Program-made: the position numbers and the translations under genes
Notes under the pieces: generated by a model
Seen by the model: the letters and a program-made list of their open reading frames with translations, nothing else
What the model was told of the DNA's origin: nothing
Databases searched by the model: none
Shown here: positions 48,083 through 61,992 of the stretch, piece after piece
Layout of the letters: each line of letters starts with the position of its first letter
Position numbering within the stretch: the stretch's first letter is position 1
Assembly (NCBI GenBank): GCA_008711295.1
Contig: VUYV01000082.1
Location: 1,283,180 to 1,347,179, forward strand
Source of the DNA: Anarhynchus alexandrinus
Taxonomy: Eukaryota; Chordata; Aves; Charadriiformes; Charadriidae
Direction: 5' to 3'
Length of the DNA stretch: 64,000 bases

Positions 48083-51000
48083 TTTAAGCACAGGATCTAG
48101 GTGAGATACTCCGATCAAAAAATAGCCAAGGGCTCCTCTTAATCTGTTGCCCAGTGTTAGTATTTTCAGATACACCTGAGACACAATGAACATCTGCAAC
48201 TTTAGCCACCTTTATTTGGTTTATCTTGAAGCAGGGGAGATCAAAATTAGCCCTGGAGTGAAAGGGAACGGTTGGGAGAATTTCTGGTGAGGGGTTTGCA
48301 GTTTGAAATGTGGTCTCAGCTTCACTCCCCCAGGCACAATCAGATTTTCTGCCCATGCCACAGATACAGAGAAGGTGCATGCATTTCAGGATATTCTGGT
48401 ACCTTGGTCTTCAATTTTTAACGTATCGAATGTGCTCCAAGAGCATCATATGTTTTAGAAATCTGATTAAATAAGAAATAGCCACAAAAGTTACCTGTAT
48501 GTACATCATGCATGTATGTCTTGCTGTCAGTAAGTCAGCTGCTCTACGCTTCTACAGAAAATCCGGTTCAGGATTTATAATACCTACTGCACACGTACAG
48601 ATCAACAGACATTAATGCAGCAACCTCAGGCCAGCTCATCCTTGATTACTGCTAATGGTGCTATAAAAGGCTACTAGCTTGGACAATGCCTGTGTGAGGG
48701 GTCACAGTGGCAATTAAAATAAATTGGGTTTCTCATTACAAAGACTTACTCATGACCTTCTTACCACATGGCAACAGTGAACGGAATGACTTCACATACA
48801 GTCAAATGCTTCCCTTAACTACACTACCTTATCAGAGCGCTTGCTTTGTTTTAAATCAAGGATTACCTCTTCAGCTAAGCGTGAAGCAGCTCTCAACCAG
48901 TACGAGCAGCACGTATATTAAAGCATGCAACACAACACTAATCACATTGCTATTCAGTTTCTCTTCACTTATTTTTTTAATTACGGCATGACAGCTCGAC
49001 TATGTCGGACATTCAGCGGGAGTTCAGTGGAACAATGGAAGTAATTATGAAAACAAAAATCAAACGCAATTAACTAGATTTAACTGCTCTACTATAAAAA
49101 GCTTTTCCAACTGCTTCATACATTTCCTTGCATTCGTTACAGTTAATCTTATCCCAGTAATCTTCCATTTGTTTTCAGAGCCACTGAAATGAGTGTATAC
49201 AGTTAAAGCTGTTTATACACCAATCCCGTGCCTTGGCTTTGCTGTGTTTCTTGAATTAATGTTATCTAATTCTTTCTGCTTTTCCACACTTGCAGTCACA
49301 GAGTCAATGAACAATTTCTACTGTAAAGCTTGTCCCTTGGCTCTGTGTCAATGTAGCATCCATCCCTTACAAGAGATTTTTCACAGTTTTTTGCCAAACT
49401 CAAAGTATAAATAACCTAAAAAAAAAGCAGTATCTTAGTCAGTATTTTTCTGGTTTTCTTTAAAATGTTGCTAATGTGAGGTTATAATGAGTTTACTCCC
49501 TGATAGTCAGCTTTTCATCTTGCAGCTCTGCAGTGTTCCAATTATGGAAGTTGGTTGTCATGTGACAGATTTTTTGCCATATTAGAGAAAAGTTTGGTAC
49601 CATAAAGGCAGGGTGTGAAATAAACCCAACATTATGAAATAAAAGATGAAAGAATTCAATGGTAAATCTTTATTTAAATAAACTTGCCTTTGTTAATATA
49701 CTCTACTTCTCAAGTTCTTAGAACAGAAATAGCATTTTGAAGGGAAATGCCATCTTGTCTCTCATCAACCTCTTCCTCTTCTCCAACATGGAAGAATGTC
49801 CTACAGAAACAAATCTAAGGCTCCCTTTGCTGCCAAACCCTGAATTTTCTTGGCATTGGAGATCTTCCCCCGACATCAGACTTCCTAATCCCATGGTATC
49901 GTCACTTTACAGAAGGATTTGGAGTGAACTCAGACTCAGCAACCACCTCAGAAGTTCTGTGAAGCCACTTTAAAGGAACAGATTACAGCAGAGTTTCCAA
50001 ATGCTACCAAATTTACTCTTTCTCAACTAGTTACAAGAAAATAGTCCTATCTATAAGAGAGAAAATAGCCAATAAGTTGACAGCACAAATGAGTTCTGCC
50101 TTGGAACTGTGCTAACTGCTCCAAGGGCACACAGGATTGACACCTTCTTTTATATCTTCACTCAGTATGTGCTGTGGCTCAAGGAAAATTCTATTAGTGT
50201 CCTGTTAATCAAAGTTTTCTAGAAGGTTCCAGCTGTAAGCAACACCACCACAGGAACAGGGTTCTATCCTGACAGTAGAGTAGTTGCAGACGAGGAGAAG
50301 TAAATAAATAATACGCTTTCACATTTTTCCTTTCTCATCTCTATGTATTCCTTTATATGTATGTACACGTATATATATTTATATATACATCTTTAATGGA
50401 ATTCCTTTTTCCTTTCAAGCCTAGACTGCTCAAAAGAAGGAAAGCCTGCAACTTTAAAAGTTATTATCAAGGAATAACACAATTTAAGATCAACAGGATA
50501 AGAATCTCTTCCTAAGCCTCCACTAAAATGTCACTGTTAATATGAGGGGGGAAAAAAAACCCCTATCAGTTGAGAAGAGATAGCAGGAACAAAACACAAT
50601 CATCACAGAAAGATCAATCTTGCCCGCTATTCACATTTAATTTGCAACCCAAGAATGATACTTTTTTTTCAAAGCAGCTACTGACCTGTTTTTTCAATGA
50701 GTTCTCTAAACTCTGCATAACTCTAGCCCCTCACCTGTATGGGCATATAGCACCAGTATTTCCTGACTCCCCAATTTATTTCAGGACTCGGCACAGTTCA
50801 AAGAAAGTGAAACAGGTCTGACTCGGTTTGTGTATGGCAGAAGTCTAACAAGATACTACATATACATACTAAGAATACCTTAGAATTTGAGATCCTAATA
50901 TCATTGAATGATAACCATACTGGAAACCATGGCCAACCAGCAGTAATAACTGTGAGAAAGAATCTTTCAACAGTAAAGCAATTCTGCTCCAGAATCACAG

Positions 51001-51739
51001 TTTACACCCAGACCACAGCATTATTACATATCTGAATTTCAGGCTTAAAAAAAGAGCAAAGCTCCACATCTTTCCAGATTCAAGCCTCTCCACCTGATAT
51101 AATGGCAGGAGGAAAAAGTAACATGCTACCTGTTCTTGGATGAAAGAAAACATCAGTATGTTGCTGCACCACTGCTCTCCCTGATGCTATACCAGGGCAT
51201 CTTTCTCCTTCATAATCAAATCCTGAAGAGTCATGGGTTTGTCCGTTCATAATTCCCTTTCTTACGTATTGTGTGCATGCATCCACATAGAAAATGAAAT
51301 GGTCTTTAAATCAGAAGTACAGTGCAACGTGCAACTTAGGTAACACCTCTCTTTGCTTCTCAGCTAAAGTTTTTGGGTGCTTATTCAAAAGCAGTGTTTA
51401 CCTTCATTAGAATCCTCTACATACAAAGCTGTTCTAACAAGGAAATTAATTAAAGATTCATGAGAAACTTTTGCTCAGGAGAAAACAATTATTGCTTGAA
51501 GTTTTCCTCCCTGACAAAACAATCCATGTCCCTCTATGAAGCAAAGTCCCATTATTAAAAAAAAAAAAAAAGGAACCTTTTATTTTACTGCATAGATCTC
51601 AAACTACTAGTTAGTTTTACACAGGGATTTGTAACATGCTTACAGCAGCTACTTACTCGTCAGATGGAAACAGAAGTTGGCATCATACTTGCAAATTGCT
51701 CTTTATGAAATACTCGTATTAATTAAAAAAATAAAAAGA
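48083..51739. other. LARGE1 5'UTR intron, no gene seen
   Basis: AT-rich intronic DNA. Contains an AT palindrome at 50369-50388 (GTATATATA, TT, TATATATAC) and A15 at 51557-51571. Confidence 0.45.
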
Positions 51740-52430
51740 GCGAGAAACGGACCCAGGTGGCGCTCTCCTCAATCCTGACAGTGAGGAGGAAGGAGCTGAG
51801 GAGGACTGGATGGATCCTGTGGGTCAAAAATTGATTGCACAGCTGGTATTGACAAGAGAGATTTTGATTTTACAACCATAGGACACTCTCTGAGAACGGA
51901 GGACTGCTAACAAAAGACAGGATCCACCTGGCCACATGGGGCAAAAGTGTCTATTCCAATAGGTTGGGTGCAAACTGGTGAGGAATTTAATTGTGAGTAA
52001 TGAGGACTGACATGAAAACCCACCGACCAATCAGGAAGTAGTGGATTGGGCTGGCAAGCAAAGGATTTTGAGTGATGTGGACAGGAGATACGTGTCTGCA
52101 GTAATCATGTAATGGGTGGATACAGGATTTTTTGGAAGGACCAGCCAAGAAGGCAAGGAGGAGGAATTGCCCTGTACGTGAGAGCAGCAGAAATGCATGG
52201 AACTCTCCTTGGGATCCTTCCTGTCCACTTATCACTGGTGAGAAACATCTGGAGTGGTTCCACGACCAGAGAGGTTGTGGAACCTTCATCCTTGGAGATA
52301 TTCAAAACCCAACTGGACATGGCCTTGAGCAACCTGCTTTAGTTGACCCTTCTTTGAGTAAGGGGTTGGACTGGATGATCTCCAGAGGTCCCTTCCAAAC
52401 TCAATTCTATGATTCTGTGATTCTACAATT
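51740..52430 (+). mobile_element. Internally deleted CR1 LINE retaining ORF1-like and endonuclease segments
   Basis: Three parts appear in the correct CR1 order. At 51740-51980 there is a segment resembling the end of CR1 ORF1; at 51916-51966 it reads DRIHLATWGKSVYSNRL, where the D-x-x-H pattern suits the last block of an SGNH esterase fold. At 52112-52185 GYRIFWKDQPRRQGGGIALYVR matches the apurinic-like endonuclease domain of ORF2. From about 52235 the ORF2 C-terminus follows directly (REVVEPSSLEIFKTQLDMAL), then the 3' end with GAGGTCCCTTCC and a TTCTATGATTCTGTGATTCT tail ending near 52430. Most of the endonuclease and all of the reverse transcriptase are absent. The ORF1 identification is less certain than the rest. 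Confidence 0.75.
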
Positions 52431-53533
52431 TTGTACCCAGTCACAAGATATATACTGGCCATTCAACTTAAATCCTCAAAAATTCCAACTACCATCAACT
52501 CCACTTTAGATGAATAATAATGTGCATAAACAATTATACCAAAACACACAAAGAATCCCAGGTTAAACTTTTAGCTAGTATAAATCAATATAGCTTCACT
52601 AAGGTCAGTTCAACCTGCATCAATTCACAACAAATATGGACTAAGTCTCTCATAATTAATGGTCAAAAAGTTGAATTTCTTATAAGAGCACTAAGGTTCT
52701 CACTTCATTGCTACACATTGCTTAAACATTACTAAACCCACAAATATTTCTATCAAATTTATGTAAAAATAGATTACGTCATGAAAATTCCAAGAATTGC
52801 TGGGAATTTCATATTTAAATAATCAAGGAATTAGCAAATAAAAAAATGTAATATATAGCTGGCTATGACTGAAAGCAGAAGACAGATTCTTTGCTACGAT
52901 TACAGTGCTACTTTACTAAGCACATTACACAGTCTCAATAGTTCTTTGATGCTACTCAGAATGTAAAATAGCACCATGAGTCGTGAGCTACTTTTTTTAG
53001 TAAGTTTCCTGATGAAATCCTTGTGTCTCAAGGTCCTGTATTTATTTGTTCTTAAATATTATACCATGCAGGCAGGCTACAAGGACTATCCATTCCCCTA
53101 GGCTTTCCCAGGGCTGAGTGAGTTCTATACAAGCTGATGGGAAAGGTGCTTCCTCCCCCATGCTCCTTCTTTTTACTGACATAGAAGCAAACCTCTTGCA
53201 GAATAGTTTGGTGTCAGGCACTTGTTTAAGCAGGGAAGGCAGCTCTGGATTTAGGTTATTTCACAAAGGACTATCCTTGAACACTGGAACACCGGAAGAG
53301 GGCTTGATAAACTGGAATTTATAAATACAGATTTCTCATGGCTTGTTACTTGCAACTACACAGATTAATGTGGGTATTAGACAAGAATGGCATGCAAGTT
53401 TAATGCAATTACAAAAGGAGTATGAAAGGTGTTATCAAAGCTGAACAAAGCTGTAGAAACTAGCCTCAAGAGGAGACACTGACAAAAGCACTTACTAAAG
53501 AATCCAAATTTTCCATGTGTGGAGTTAGCATTT
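52431..53533. other. LARGE1 5'UTR intron, no gene seen
   Basis: AT-rich DNA between two CR1 copies; no features recognised. Confidence 0.45.
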
Positions 53534-53534
53534 C

Positions 53535-53618
53535 AATAGAATCATAGAAGAGTTTAGGTTGGAAGGGACCTCTGGAGGTCATCTAGCCCAATCCTCTGCT
53601 TAGAGGAGGTTCAATGCT
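53535..53618 (-). mobile_element. Short CR1 3' fragment
   Basis: ATAGAATCATAGAAGAGTTT, then GGTTGGAAGGGACCTCTGG and a CATCTAGCCCAATCC word, form the classic antisense CR1 3' end. Similarity fades after about 80 bp, so the copy is strongly 5'-truncated. Confidence 0.85.
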
Positions 53619-56600
53619 GTTCTTTCAAACCAAACTGTAATTTGGATAGCTCTTTGCTCTTCATTTAAAAGCTATCATCTGAGGGAGGGTTGTCTGCCTA
53701 GAGAAAAAGGGCAGTGGGCTAAGGGTTTCTGTGTTCTCCCCCCACATTTCCTTGAATTGTAGTGATTTTCACTTAACATGTCATTGTTCCTCTGCATGAG
53801 AACTTCAGTCTTTGTAATCTCTTACTGATCTCATTATCATCATCATTGTTCTCTGAAATTCCTATAATGCTGCAATTAGATGAAGGTGAAGAAATAATAA
53901 ATATAAAATATTTAGCAAGTCCCTTGTAAAGAAAATGAATATACTGAAAAGAATGACCTTATTTAAATGCATATAATTAACAATTCCACTTTAAATTTGA
54001 TTATAATTCATCATTTGGGGGGGGGGGCAGATCTTTTCTAACAAAAGGAAAAGAGGATAATGACGATGCTGAGGATCATCAAAGGACGTAGAGGACTGTG
54101 CAGTCATGGACACGTCATATAACACAAGAGCAGGCTTTGAACTGGCTGGTGTTTGAGATGAGGGGAGAGAAAGAGAGGAAGAACACCTCTTACTGTCTCT
54201 CCTAACTCTGCTTCTACATTCTAGTATCTTTTAAGACAATCTGACTCTTTCTATGTTGTACTGGCAATCATTAATATAAATCCAGAGGAGAAGTAAAGCT
54301 AACCTCTAGTAACTTCAACAGTGGGTCTTCTGAGAGTAGGACAGAGGCTGATTAAGAGTCTCAGAGAAGAATTAAGTTGAAGGAGTTCCTCACTCTCTAG
54401 TCTGAGACTGTTGCCAACTGGATGGAAGTACTTCACCGGAGTGAGACAATCAAGTAGGAATGACTGGAAGTCATATTATAAATATTCACACCTTTAAAGG
54501 GAATTCTGAAAGACACCTGAGCTTTCTATACTGAAGACTTATTTCTGCAACAATTCTGCATATTCGATCTTAATAATAGCTTAAAACCAAAAGATCCTTA
54601 AATATAGCTTTATACAAACACATGTATACAAACACACATATATAAATATACTTCAACTGATACCAAAGCCAAAATAACACAGTTGAAATATATTTTAAAG
54701 CAAAGCTGGTCTAACCAACAGAGGTGCGGTTAAAATAACCCCATGTGTACCAACACTGTTTAATAACTTTGCTCCCTTTCTTGTTCCATATCTGCTATGG
54801 TTCTCAACACATCTCTTGGCTCGTGGGCAAGCTGGGCCTTTCTGACACAAAATCAGTGGAAGTTTTGATGCACTGTCAGAACCATTCCCTACAGACAGCA
54901 CAGATGAGATTGCTCCCTGAGCACTGTAACAATCCCCCAGCACTGCCTCAGCAGGTTTGCTGCCTTCAGGCACTGCTATCATGCAATGCCTCAAAAAATA
55001 CAACGTACACCCGTTGCATCATGTCATGACTTAGGTAAACTGTGGCAGTTTTTCTGAAAAAAAGAAAAATAACAATGTCTTGGGACTCAAAGGAGATCTA
55101 AGCAAAGCATGTTAAGCACCATGGATGCAGGCAGTCCACTCTACGGGGGCCAAGTGCTGTGAATGATGGCCATTCTGCACCTCTTGGCCTGCAGCTCAGG
55201 ATGCGCTCTCCGGAGGCAGTGCCTTTGGCAGTATAAATGTCATTGCTATAATGCCTGTTTTTTTTAATCTACAGATGGTCTACCCTGTTCTTGTATCATA
55301 AGCATTATCTTTTATCATAATCATATGGGGCACAATATTTAGAATCTCCGGGCCATGTAAACTGCAGGAACGCAGCAGATATAATGATCATAAACTAAAG
55401 GGGGTCAGTTCAGTTATATCAGTCCAGAGACCAGGATCATGATACTGACCCCCAGGGCAATGTTTCACCAACAAGACAAGATATACCTTGATATGTATTA
55501 CAACAGATAGCAGTAATCACTATAGATCACTGCATTTTATGCAGAAGAATTTTCTCAGTTGCTCATGAGGAACTGTCAGTAAGGCAGCATGAAAATATAA
55601 TGATTGTGAAAACAATTCTAGCACAATTCTAAAAATAAAACTTTTTAAAACTTTTTTTTGTTGCTAGGAGATACAAAAATATAGGACATAACAATGCAGT
55701 TATTTGAAGGGCAACAAATGTAGTCCATAGTATTATCAAAAATGTACCACATTATTATTAGCTCTAGTGATTCACACAGATTGGTTGATTTTGACAACAA
55801 ATTACATAATATTGTTTTTCCAAGATTCACCCATAGCTATGAGGACACATGTTGGTAGGACAAGTTTTGTTTACTGCCAAGATTACATTAACTACTTTTT
55901 CAAGTGATGAAAAGATTAAAAGAAAAGGCTGAAAAGGGCTGGGTGACTTTTTTTTTTTTGGCTGCTGAGGATTAGAACTATAGATGTATAAAATATTTGC
56001 AGTGATTATATATTATTGCACAGCTGAAAGAGAAGGTAAATCCTTTATTTCCAATACAACAATGAAACTGCATTAAGAATATTTTAAAATTTAGAGAATA
56101 TGCTCAAATCAAATGGTTTGAACTTTGATAATATGTCATCATTTGCAGTTCATAGTACTTACGTTAACTTTGAGATACACAAGTTAATAGAAAATTAGCA
56201 TAGTTTTTTCACCACTACTTACTGGGAAAAATATATATTGCATATATTTTACAGGCAACTTATAATTTTGTCTTGAAAGTTCTGAAGTTAAGTTTTCAAT
56301 TACTTTTCCTTATTTGTCCAAAAAGTTTCAAAATTATAAGTCTTATTTTGTCTGCCTTGTTTTATGGAAATGTCAAGGCATACCTTGTAGCGACTATATT
56401 TTTCATACCATGCTATTAAAAGAAACTTAAAATGTATTCCACTTATTAGAAGTTGCTCTGGTACACCAGGTGAAGACAGCTCAAACACCTGTTTTGAGTG
56501 TGTTAAGAATGACAAAGCTGGAGATGAGGGACAGACCTACTCAGTGAAGTAAGGCTATTTATACCTCTTCTATAATATGCTAAAAATCTCTTGTACAGTC

Positions 56601-59290
56601 TTAAGAATAGCATGATCTTACATTTGCTGATATTTAGACATCATTTTGTAACTACAGGGTAAATTATGACATAAATGGCTGATTCTTGGCTATAACTATA
56701 TTTCTTCTCTCTTACCTAATCTAAAACATATCCTGTGAAAGCACAAAAAAATGTTAAGGGGTTTCTTTCAGTAATATGCATTAGCTCTAAAGTGCACACT
56801 ATTGACTTTGCATTTTGGTGGCACCAAGCAAAATCATCTTTATTTGATTCAATTTCTCTAAAATGAGATAATTTTAAAAAGAAAGTAAGTTTGTTCCCAA
56901 AGGGTTTTGACTTGATAAAATGCTAAACATGTATGTTAATTGTTTTTATTTTGTAAAGTTTATGTAATGTTTTAGTATTATGTAAGAAAATGGACTGATG
57001 TTTCACATTTGAAAACTTGTGAAACGCATTCGTTTCTAGCACACATACAGTAGTTAGAAGAATATTTTACTTTTTAAACAGACTTGAATAGATTAAAGAA
57101 GCCTGTTAATATTTATTGTTACAGCTGACCTTAAAATCATATTTCATTTCTACTGGTAAAGACTTTTACATACTGATTTTGAAAGAGAGAGACTGAAACA
57201 TCTTGAAAGTGACAATAAGTACCATTTTAAATAAGAAATTGAAGCTTTATATAATTGGACAGTAGGGCTGAAGACTATAAAAATGTATAGTTCAGTGAAA
57301 AACATGCTAGAGAAAATGGTGTTCCTGTACAATGCCCCTTAAACCATGGTAATATGTCTTATTTCTGCCTAAGTGGCCATTTTAACAACAAGCATTAGCA
57401 ACCTGACAACCTCACGTGTTTCAGAATTGAAAAAAGAGGCCCTGCCAGCTTGGGGCATGGGAAGAAGGGGCTGCTCTTCTCATTTTCCTAAATAGAACCT
57501 TCAGATTAGAAAGCTTTGAAAGTTCCTATCTCAAATTATACTTCCAACTATGAAAACCAGGAATTATACCTTTTTTTTTTTTTTAAATGAAAGCTAAAGT
57601 TGTATTAGAACTTCAAGAACTGAACTTCACATAAAATGCCACCTCCTTACGGCTCCTGAGAAAATCATAGGGGTTAGCACTAATGTTGCAGGCATTAGTG
57701 AAAATGCACGTATCTGTTGGAAGACAGTTCAAACCGCTACTGGATACTGATCACAAATTTAGGCTGTTATCATGCAGCTCTTGAAATTTCTGAGTCTGAT
57801 TCAGGCAGATAGATGTCAGCTGGGTCTGCTATGTTGCACTGTCTTCCAAACACACATGGTGGTGACCAACTGTTTCTAAACTTTAACAAACAGATACCTG
57901 GAGTAGTTGTATTTGATCAAGGCAGAGGTCCTTTATTTTAACTGTTGAGAAGACCTTACCAAGTATTCACATGGAAATAGGAATCCATGTTAAGACCTTT
58001 TCAGATTAATGTTATAAACCAGCAGTATGAAGTAAAGCAGAACTTTATATGTTGAATCATGTCTTTTTAGCGTCTAAAAACACTTCAGAAGAAATAATGT
58101 TGAATGTGCAATATATCTTGAGTTATTTTTTGTCATCTTAAAAGCTATATTCAATAATATAATCAAACACACTACGTGTCATTCTTCTAATACTTAAAGT
58201 GATGCTGGCAAATAACTACACAAAAGAGTTCAGGAGGAAAACTGGCTTCTGCACAGAAATGATAGCACGATTTTATCAGGCTTGAAAAATTGTGAAACAC
58301 TGAAATAGTTCGTTGGGAGAACATAATTTTACTACTTGTGATACTAAAATACTTTAGCAGTATAAACAGGGGGGGTTAGCTATTCTCAGCCTTCATTTCA
58401 AGGTCTCAGCTTTTTTTTTTAGCATTTCTAACATTCCTGTAATGTACCCTAAGATACCAGGATCTCTAAACTAAACATCATCATATTTGCATGTCTTCTG
58501 GATTCCATGAGTCTTTAAGTAAAAAATTTAAGAATTTAAGGAAAATTGAGTTTACTGGTTACACAGCAAGCCCACGATAAAAGTTAGGAGAAGCATCCAA
58601 AAAGTCTAACTGCAGTGAAACTATCTCATCTAAGCAATACCTCAGTCCTCATTAATATTTTACCACAGCAGTTCAATAATATTGTCTAAGTGCCACTAAC
58701 AAAGATTAATGAATCAGATCTACACAATTTACTTTTTTTCATTAGGACATGTTGGATTTTCTGTTTAGTTTTTAGTGCCATCTGTGAGGTTAAAAGATTT
58801 TGGATAAGAGCATCTAAAATTGTTTCACTGTGTGAGTAACGCGAAAGACTTAGAGGCATAAAAATTCAAAAGTTTATGGGGAAAAAAGTTCAATCAGCAT
58901 GCTAATAGCAGTAACATTATCAACTGAAACCCTACAGCTAGCATGACAGACGTCCCAGAAATTCAATCTCCATTCCTTTTGGTGAATCAATGTGGAAAAA
59001 AAGCAGGGAAACAGCTAGTTTCAGCTCCAACCGAGAAAGAAGTCAATGAGTGAGTTTACATCAGCATTTTAATTCAGAGGAGGAATACCTTCATCCTTTT
59101 TCACACAGTCTCCCCAAGCATTCCTGCTTACTCTAGGCTGAGCCACATGATTGAGGATTCTGAGAGGGCTCAAACTGGATACCCTTACGATGAAACAAAA
59201 CCAGAAGATGCATTCCAGAGTGTATGCTAAAGGATGCTACGGATGCTCAGCTGCTGGGACAAGACTGTAACTAGCCTACTGTAAAAACCT
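53619..59290. other. LARGE1 5'UTR intron, no gene seen
   Basis: AT-rich DNA. Contains a G11 run (54017-54027), an AC/AT-rich stretch (54610-54655), T12 (55948-55959) and T14 (57571-57584). No exon or RNA gene was recognised. Confidence 0.45.
54017..54027. repeat. G11 homopolymer
   Basis: Eleven consecutive G in an AT-rich setting, a likely site of length error or polymorphism. Confidence 0.9.
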
Positions 59291-59299
59291 TGAATGAAT

Positions 59300-59690
59300 G
59301 CAGCCTGTGTATCAGGTCCTCGGCACCAACAATTTCACTCCACAAATCCACTCCTGCTGGGCCTCAGTATTTGCTAACATGGACAAAGCTGTACCACATC
59401 AAGCTGCAGAAAAAGCCGAAGCCACACAAAATGGGATGTGAACTGAAAAAACCCAGTTTCATATAGCTGTATTAATGAGGAATAATTCACAGGCTGTGAC
59501 GCTGTCAGGAAAATCAACGTCTGTGATCAAATGCAAGTTTTTTTCTTCATCTAAAAATTAGGCTATAAAAGAATGCCTGTTTTATCATCCCATTCATAAC
59601 CTGTCTTATGTTGAAGCATAAGAGCTCAGCTAATTAGGTGCTTGATAAAGGTAGCTTATTTGGGGCATTTTCCTGCTTTTGCACTTACAG
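59300..59690. promoter_or_regulatory. Candidate conserved intronic block
   Basis: A base-balanced stretch with homeodomain-like cores (TATTAATGAGG, AGCTAATTAGG) and GGCTGTGACGCTGTCAGG. It lacks ORFs and repeat signatures. This is a weak call from composition only. Confidence 0.2.
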
Positions 59691-61278
59691 TAGGCAAAGG
59701 AGGTAAAGATAAATTACTTACTTAACGTCAACACTTTTTTTTTTCCTCAAATCTCCAATTCTAAGCAGTTATTTCCTCAAAGGTGGCAATGAAAGGAATT
59801 AGATGTATTCTAACTTTCAGTGCTTCAGAGAAATTTAACTAAGACAGACTGAAATTACACATTCTGATGTTGTAGTTCTAAACGCTTCCAAGAAAATAAA
59901 TGAGTTTCAACTAAAAGGGTGCTCCATTTGAAAGTCAGCTATATAATTCCATAAAGTGCTTGCATTTTTCAGCAACGCACACTGAAGCGTTGCAATGCCA
60001 CAGTCAGACAGCAGATGTCACATTGTTTAGCAAGATGACTACATGAGAAGAATCGTCCCTGATGCCTCAAGGAAAGGGGAGAGGCGAGTGAGAATGAATT
60101 AATCTCTCTGACAACGGTAGGCAATAAAAAGTATGACACACATTTCCTAGTTGCAGAAAAACATACAGTAGCCAGGCACTGGAAAAAAAGTCCCACTGAA
60201 TCCTAGAAGCGAGAGGCTGGCTTACCCACAGAGCGCAAATAACAGTAATACTGTGCAAACAAACACTTACTTGCAGTCAAAATGGCAAGGTTTCTACATT
60301 TTTCCTCCTCACAGTGCAGAAACAACTTCTTGCACAATTATGCCTACGGGCCTTACCAGAGGAGGATCACGTCTGATACGTGGTGTGTAAACACAGGAAG
60401 TTCTTGCCCCTATAGACCTTGAGATGTAAAAGTATCCCGAAAGAAAAGACTTTGATCTTCCATAGTGCAGAGTATCAAGGCAGACTCATCAAGTGCCTTG
60501 TCTATAATCAGACTAAGCCTGAAATGTGAGCTGAAAAATGGATTTCAAAGACCAAGTCCACCACCTTAACTGGAAGTTATTCCTATTTAAAAACATTGTT
60601 ACCATTGAACCCTTCATGCCATGATCAGACCCTCTCTCCCAGTCCAAGACCTGAGAGAATCTGCAGGCTCAGGCTGTTTCTCTCAAATACTGACACATTC
60701 TTTAGCAGCAGAGTTGAATACCATACAAAGTGAAAAATTAATAAAAGAGAAGACAACTTTTCTTATTTGTCCTTTGGTTTTTTGCATTTAACTAACTTTT
60801 TGAAGAGATGACCGTTTGCATTCGGGGATGAATCTTTTAGGAAGTTCTCAGTGTCACTTAAAGAGTCACTACATTTTTTTCCTCTCAAACATTTTAAAAC
60901 ACAGGAAGGTCTAAGGCTTTTTTCAAAAGTCTATTTTGCAGTCCTATAACCTGGCATGTGCCCAGTATTTAGTGCTGAATTACAGCTCTGGAAAATAAAT
61001 GAAACATCATTTCCAAAAGAAATGACAATTTTCACAGCAGTTTACATATGCATTGAGGGATAAATCCCAACTTTAACAAGCTGGTCAAAGTCCATCCCAG
61101 ACAGGAAACTCCAACTCTAGCCTACACTGCACAGTCAAAAAAAAAAAAAATTTCTAGGATGGAAAACACTTGCAAAACATCTCTGCACAATGTTCTTCAA
61201 AAGGCAAAAGAAACATGTTCTTTCTGTGCTGGGGGACAGGCAGGGCTACGCCAAGGATCATGAAGGTCTGACCTTTTC
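59691..61278. other. LARGE1 5'UTR intron, no gene seen
   Basis: AT-rich intronic DNA with A14 at 61137-61150 and chance ORFs only. Confidence 0.45.
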
Positions 61279-61992
61279 TTAGAATCACAGAAAGGGTAGA
61301 GTCAGAAAGGGCCTCAAAGATCATCTTATTCCAACCCCTCTACCATGGGCAGGGACACCTTCTACTAGACCAGGTTGCTCAAAGCCCCATCCAGCCTGGC
61401 CTTGAAGACGTACAGGGATGGGGCCTCCACAACTTCCCTATGAAACCTGTTCCAGTCTCTCTCCACCCTCAGGGTAAATAATTATCTTCCTAATACCTAA
61501 TCTAAATCTACCCTCGTTCAGTTTAAAGCTGTTAACCCTCCCTAATAAAGAGTCCCTCCCCATCTTCCCTGTAGGTCCCCTTTAGGTACTACAAGACTGC
61601 AATAAGGTCTCCCCAGAGCCTTCTCTTCTTCAGGCTGAACAACTCCAACTCTCTCAGCCTGTCTCATAGGAGAGATGCTCCAGCCCTCTGACCATCCTCA
61701 TGGCCCTCCTCTGGACCCCCTCCAACAGGTCCATGTCCTTCTTATGTTGGGGGCCCCAGAGCTGGATGCAGTACTCCAGGTGGGGTCTCACCAGAGCAGA
61801 GTAGTAGAGGGGCAGAATCACCTCCCTCGCCCTGCTGGCCATGCTTCTTTTGATGCAGCCCAGGATGAGGTTGGCTTTTTGGGCTGCGGGCTCACATTGA
61901 CAGCTCATGTTGAGCTTCTCATCAACCAACACCCCCAAGTCCTTCTCCTCAGGGCCATTCTCAATCCATTCTCTGCCCAGCCTTCTTGTCCA
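61279..61992 (-). mobile_element. CR1 LINE 3' half with frameshift
   Basis: The 3' end lies at 61279 (AGAATCACAG on plus, then a diverged signature, then CCAACCCCTCTACC). Upstream on the minus strand an open segment (61938-61654) encodes [13 protein letters not shown], then [20 protein letters not shown] and [20 protein letters not shown] one-base loss near 61659, compared with the other copies in the window, breaks the frame before the [11 protein letters not shown] block. The copy is 5'-truncated near 61992. It covers the segment that is missing in the gap at 28475-28730. Confidence 0.9.
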
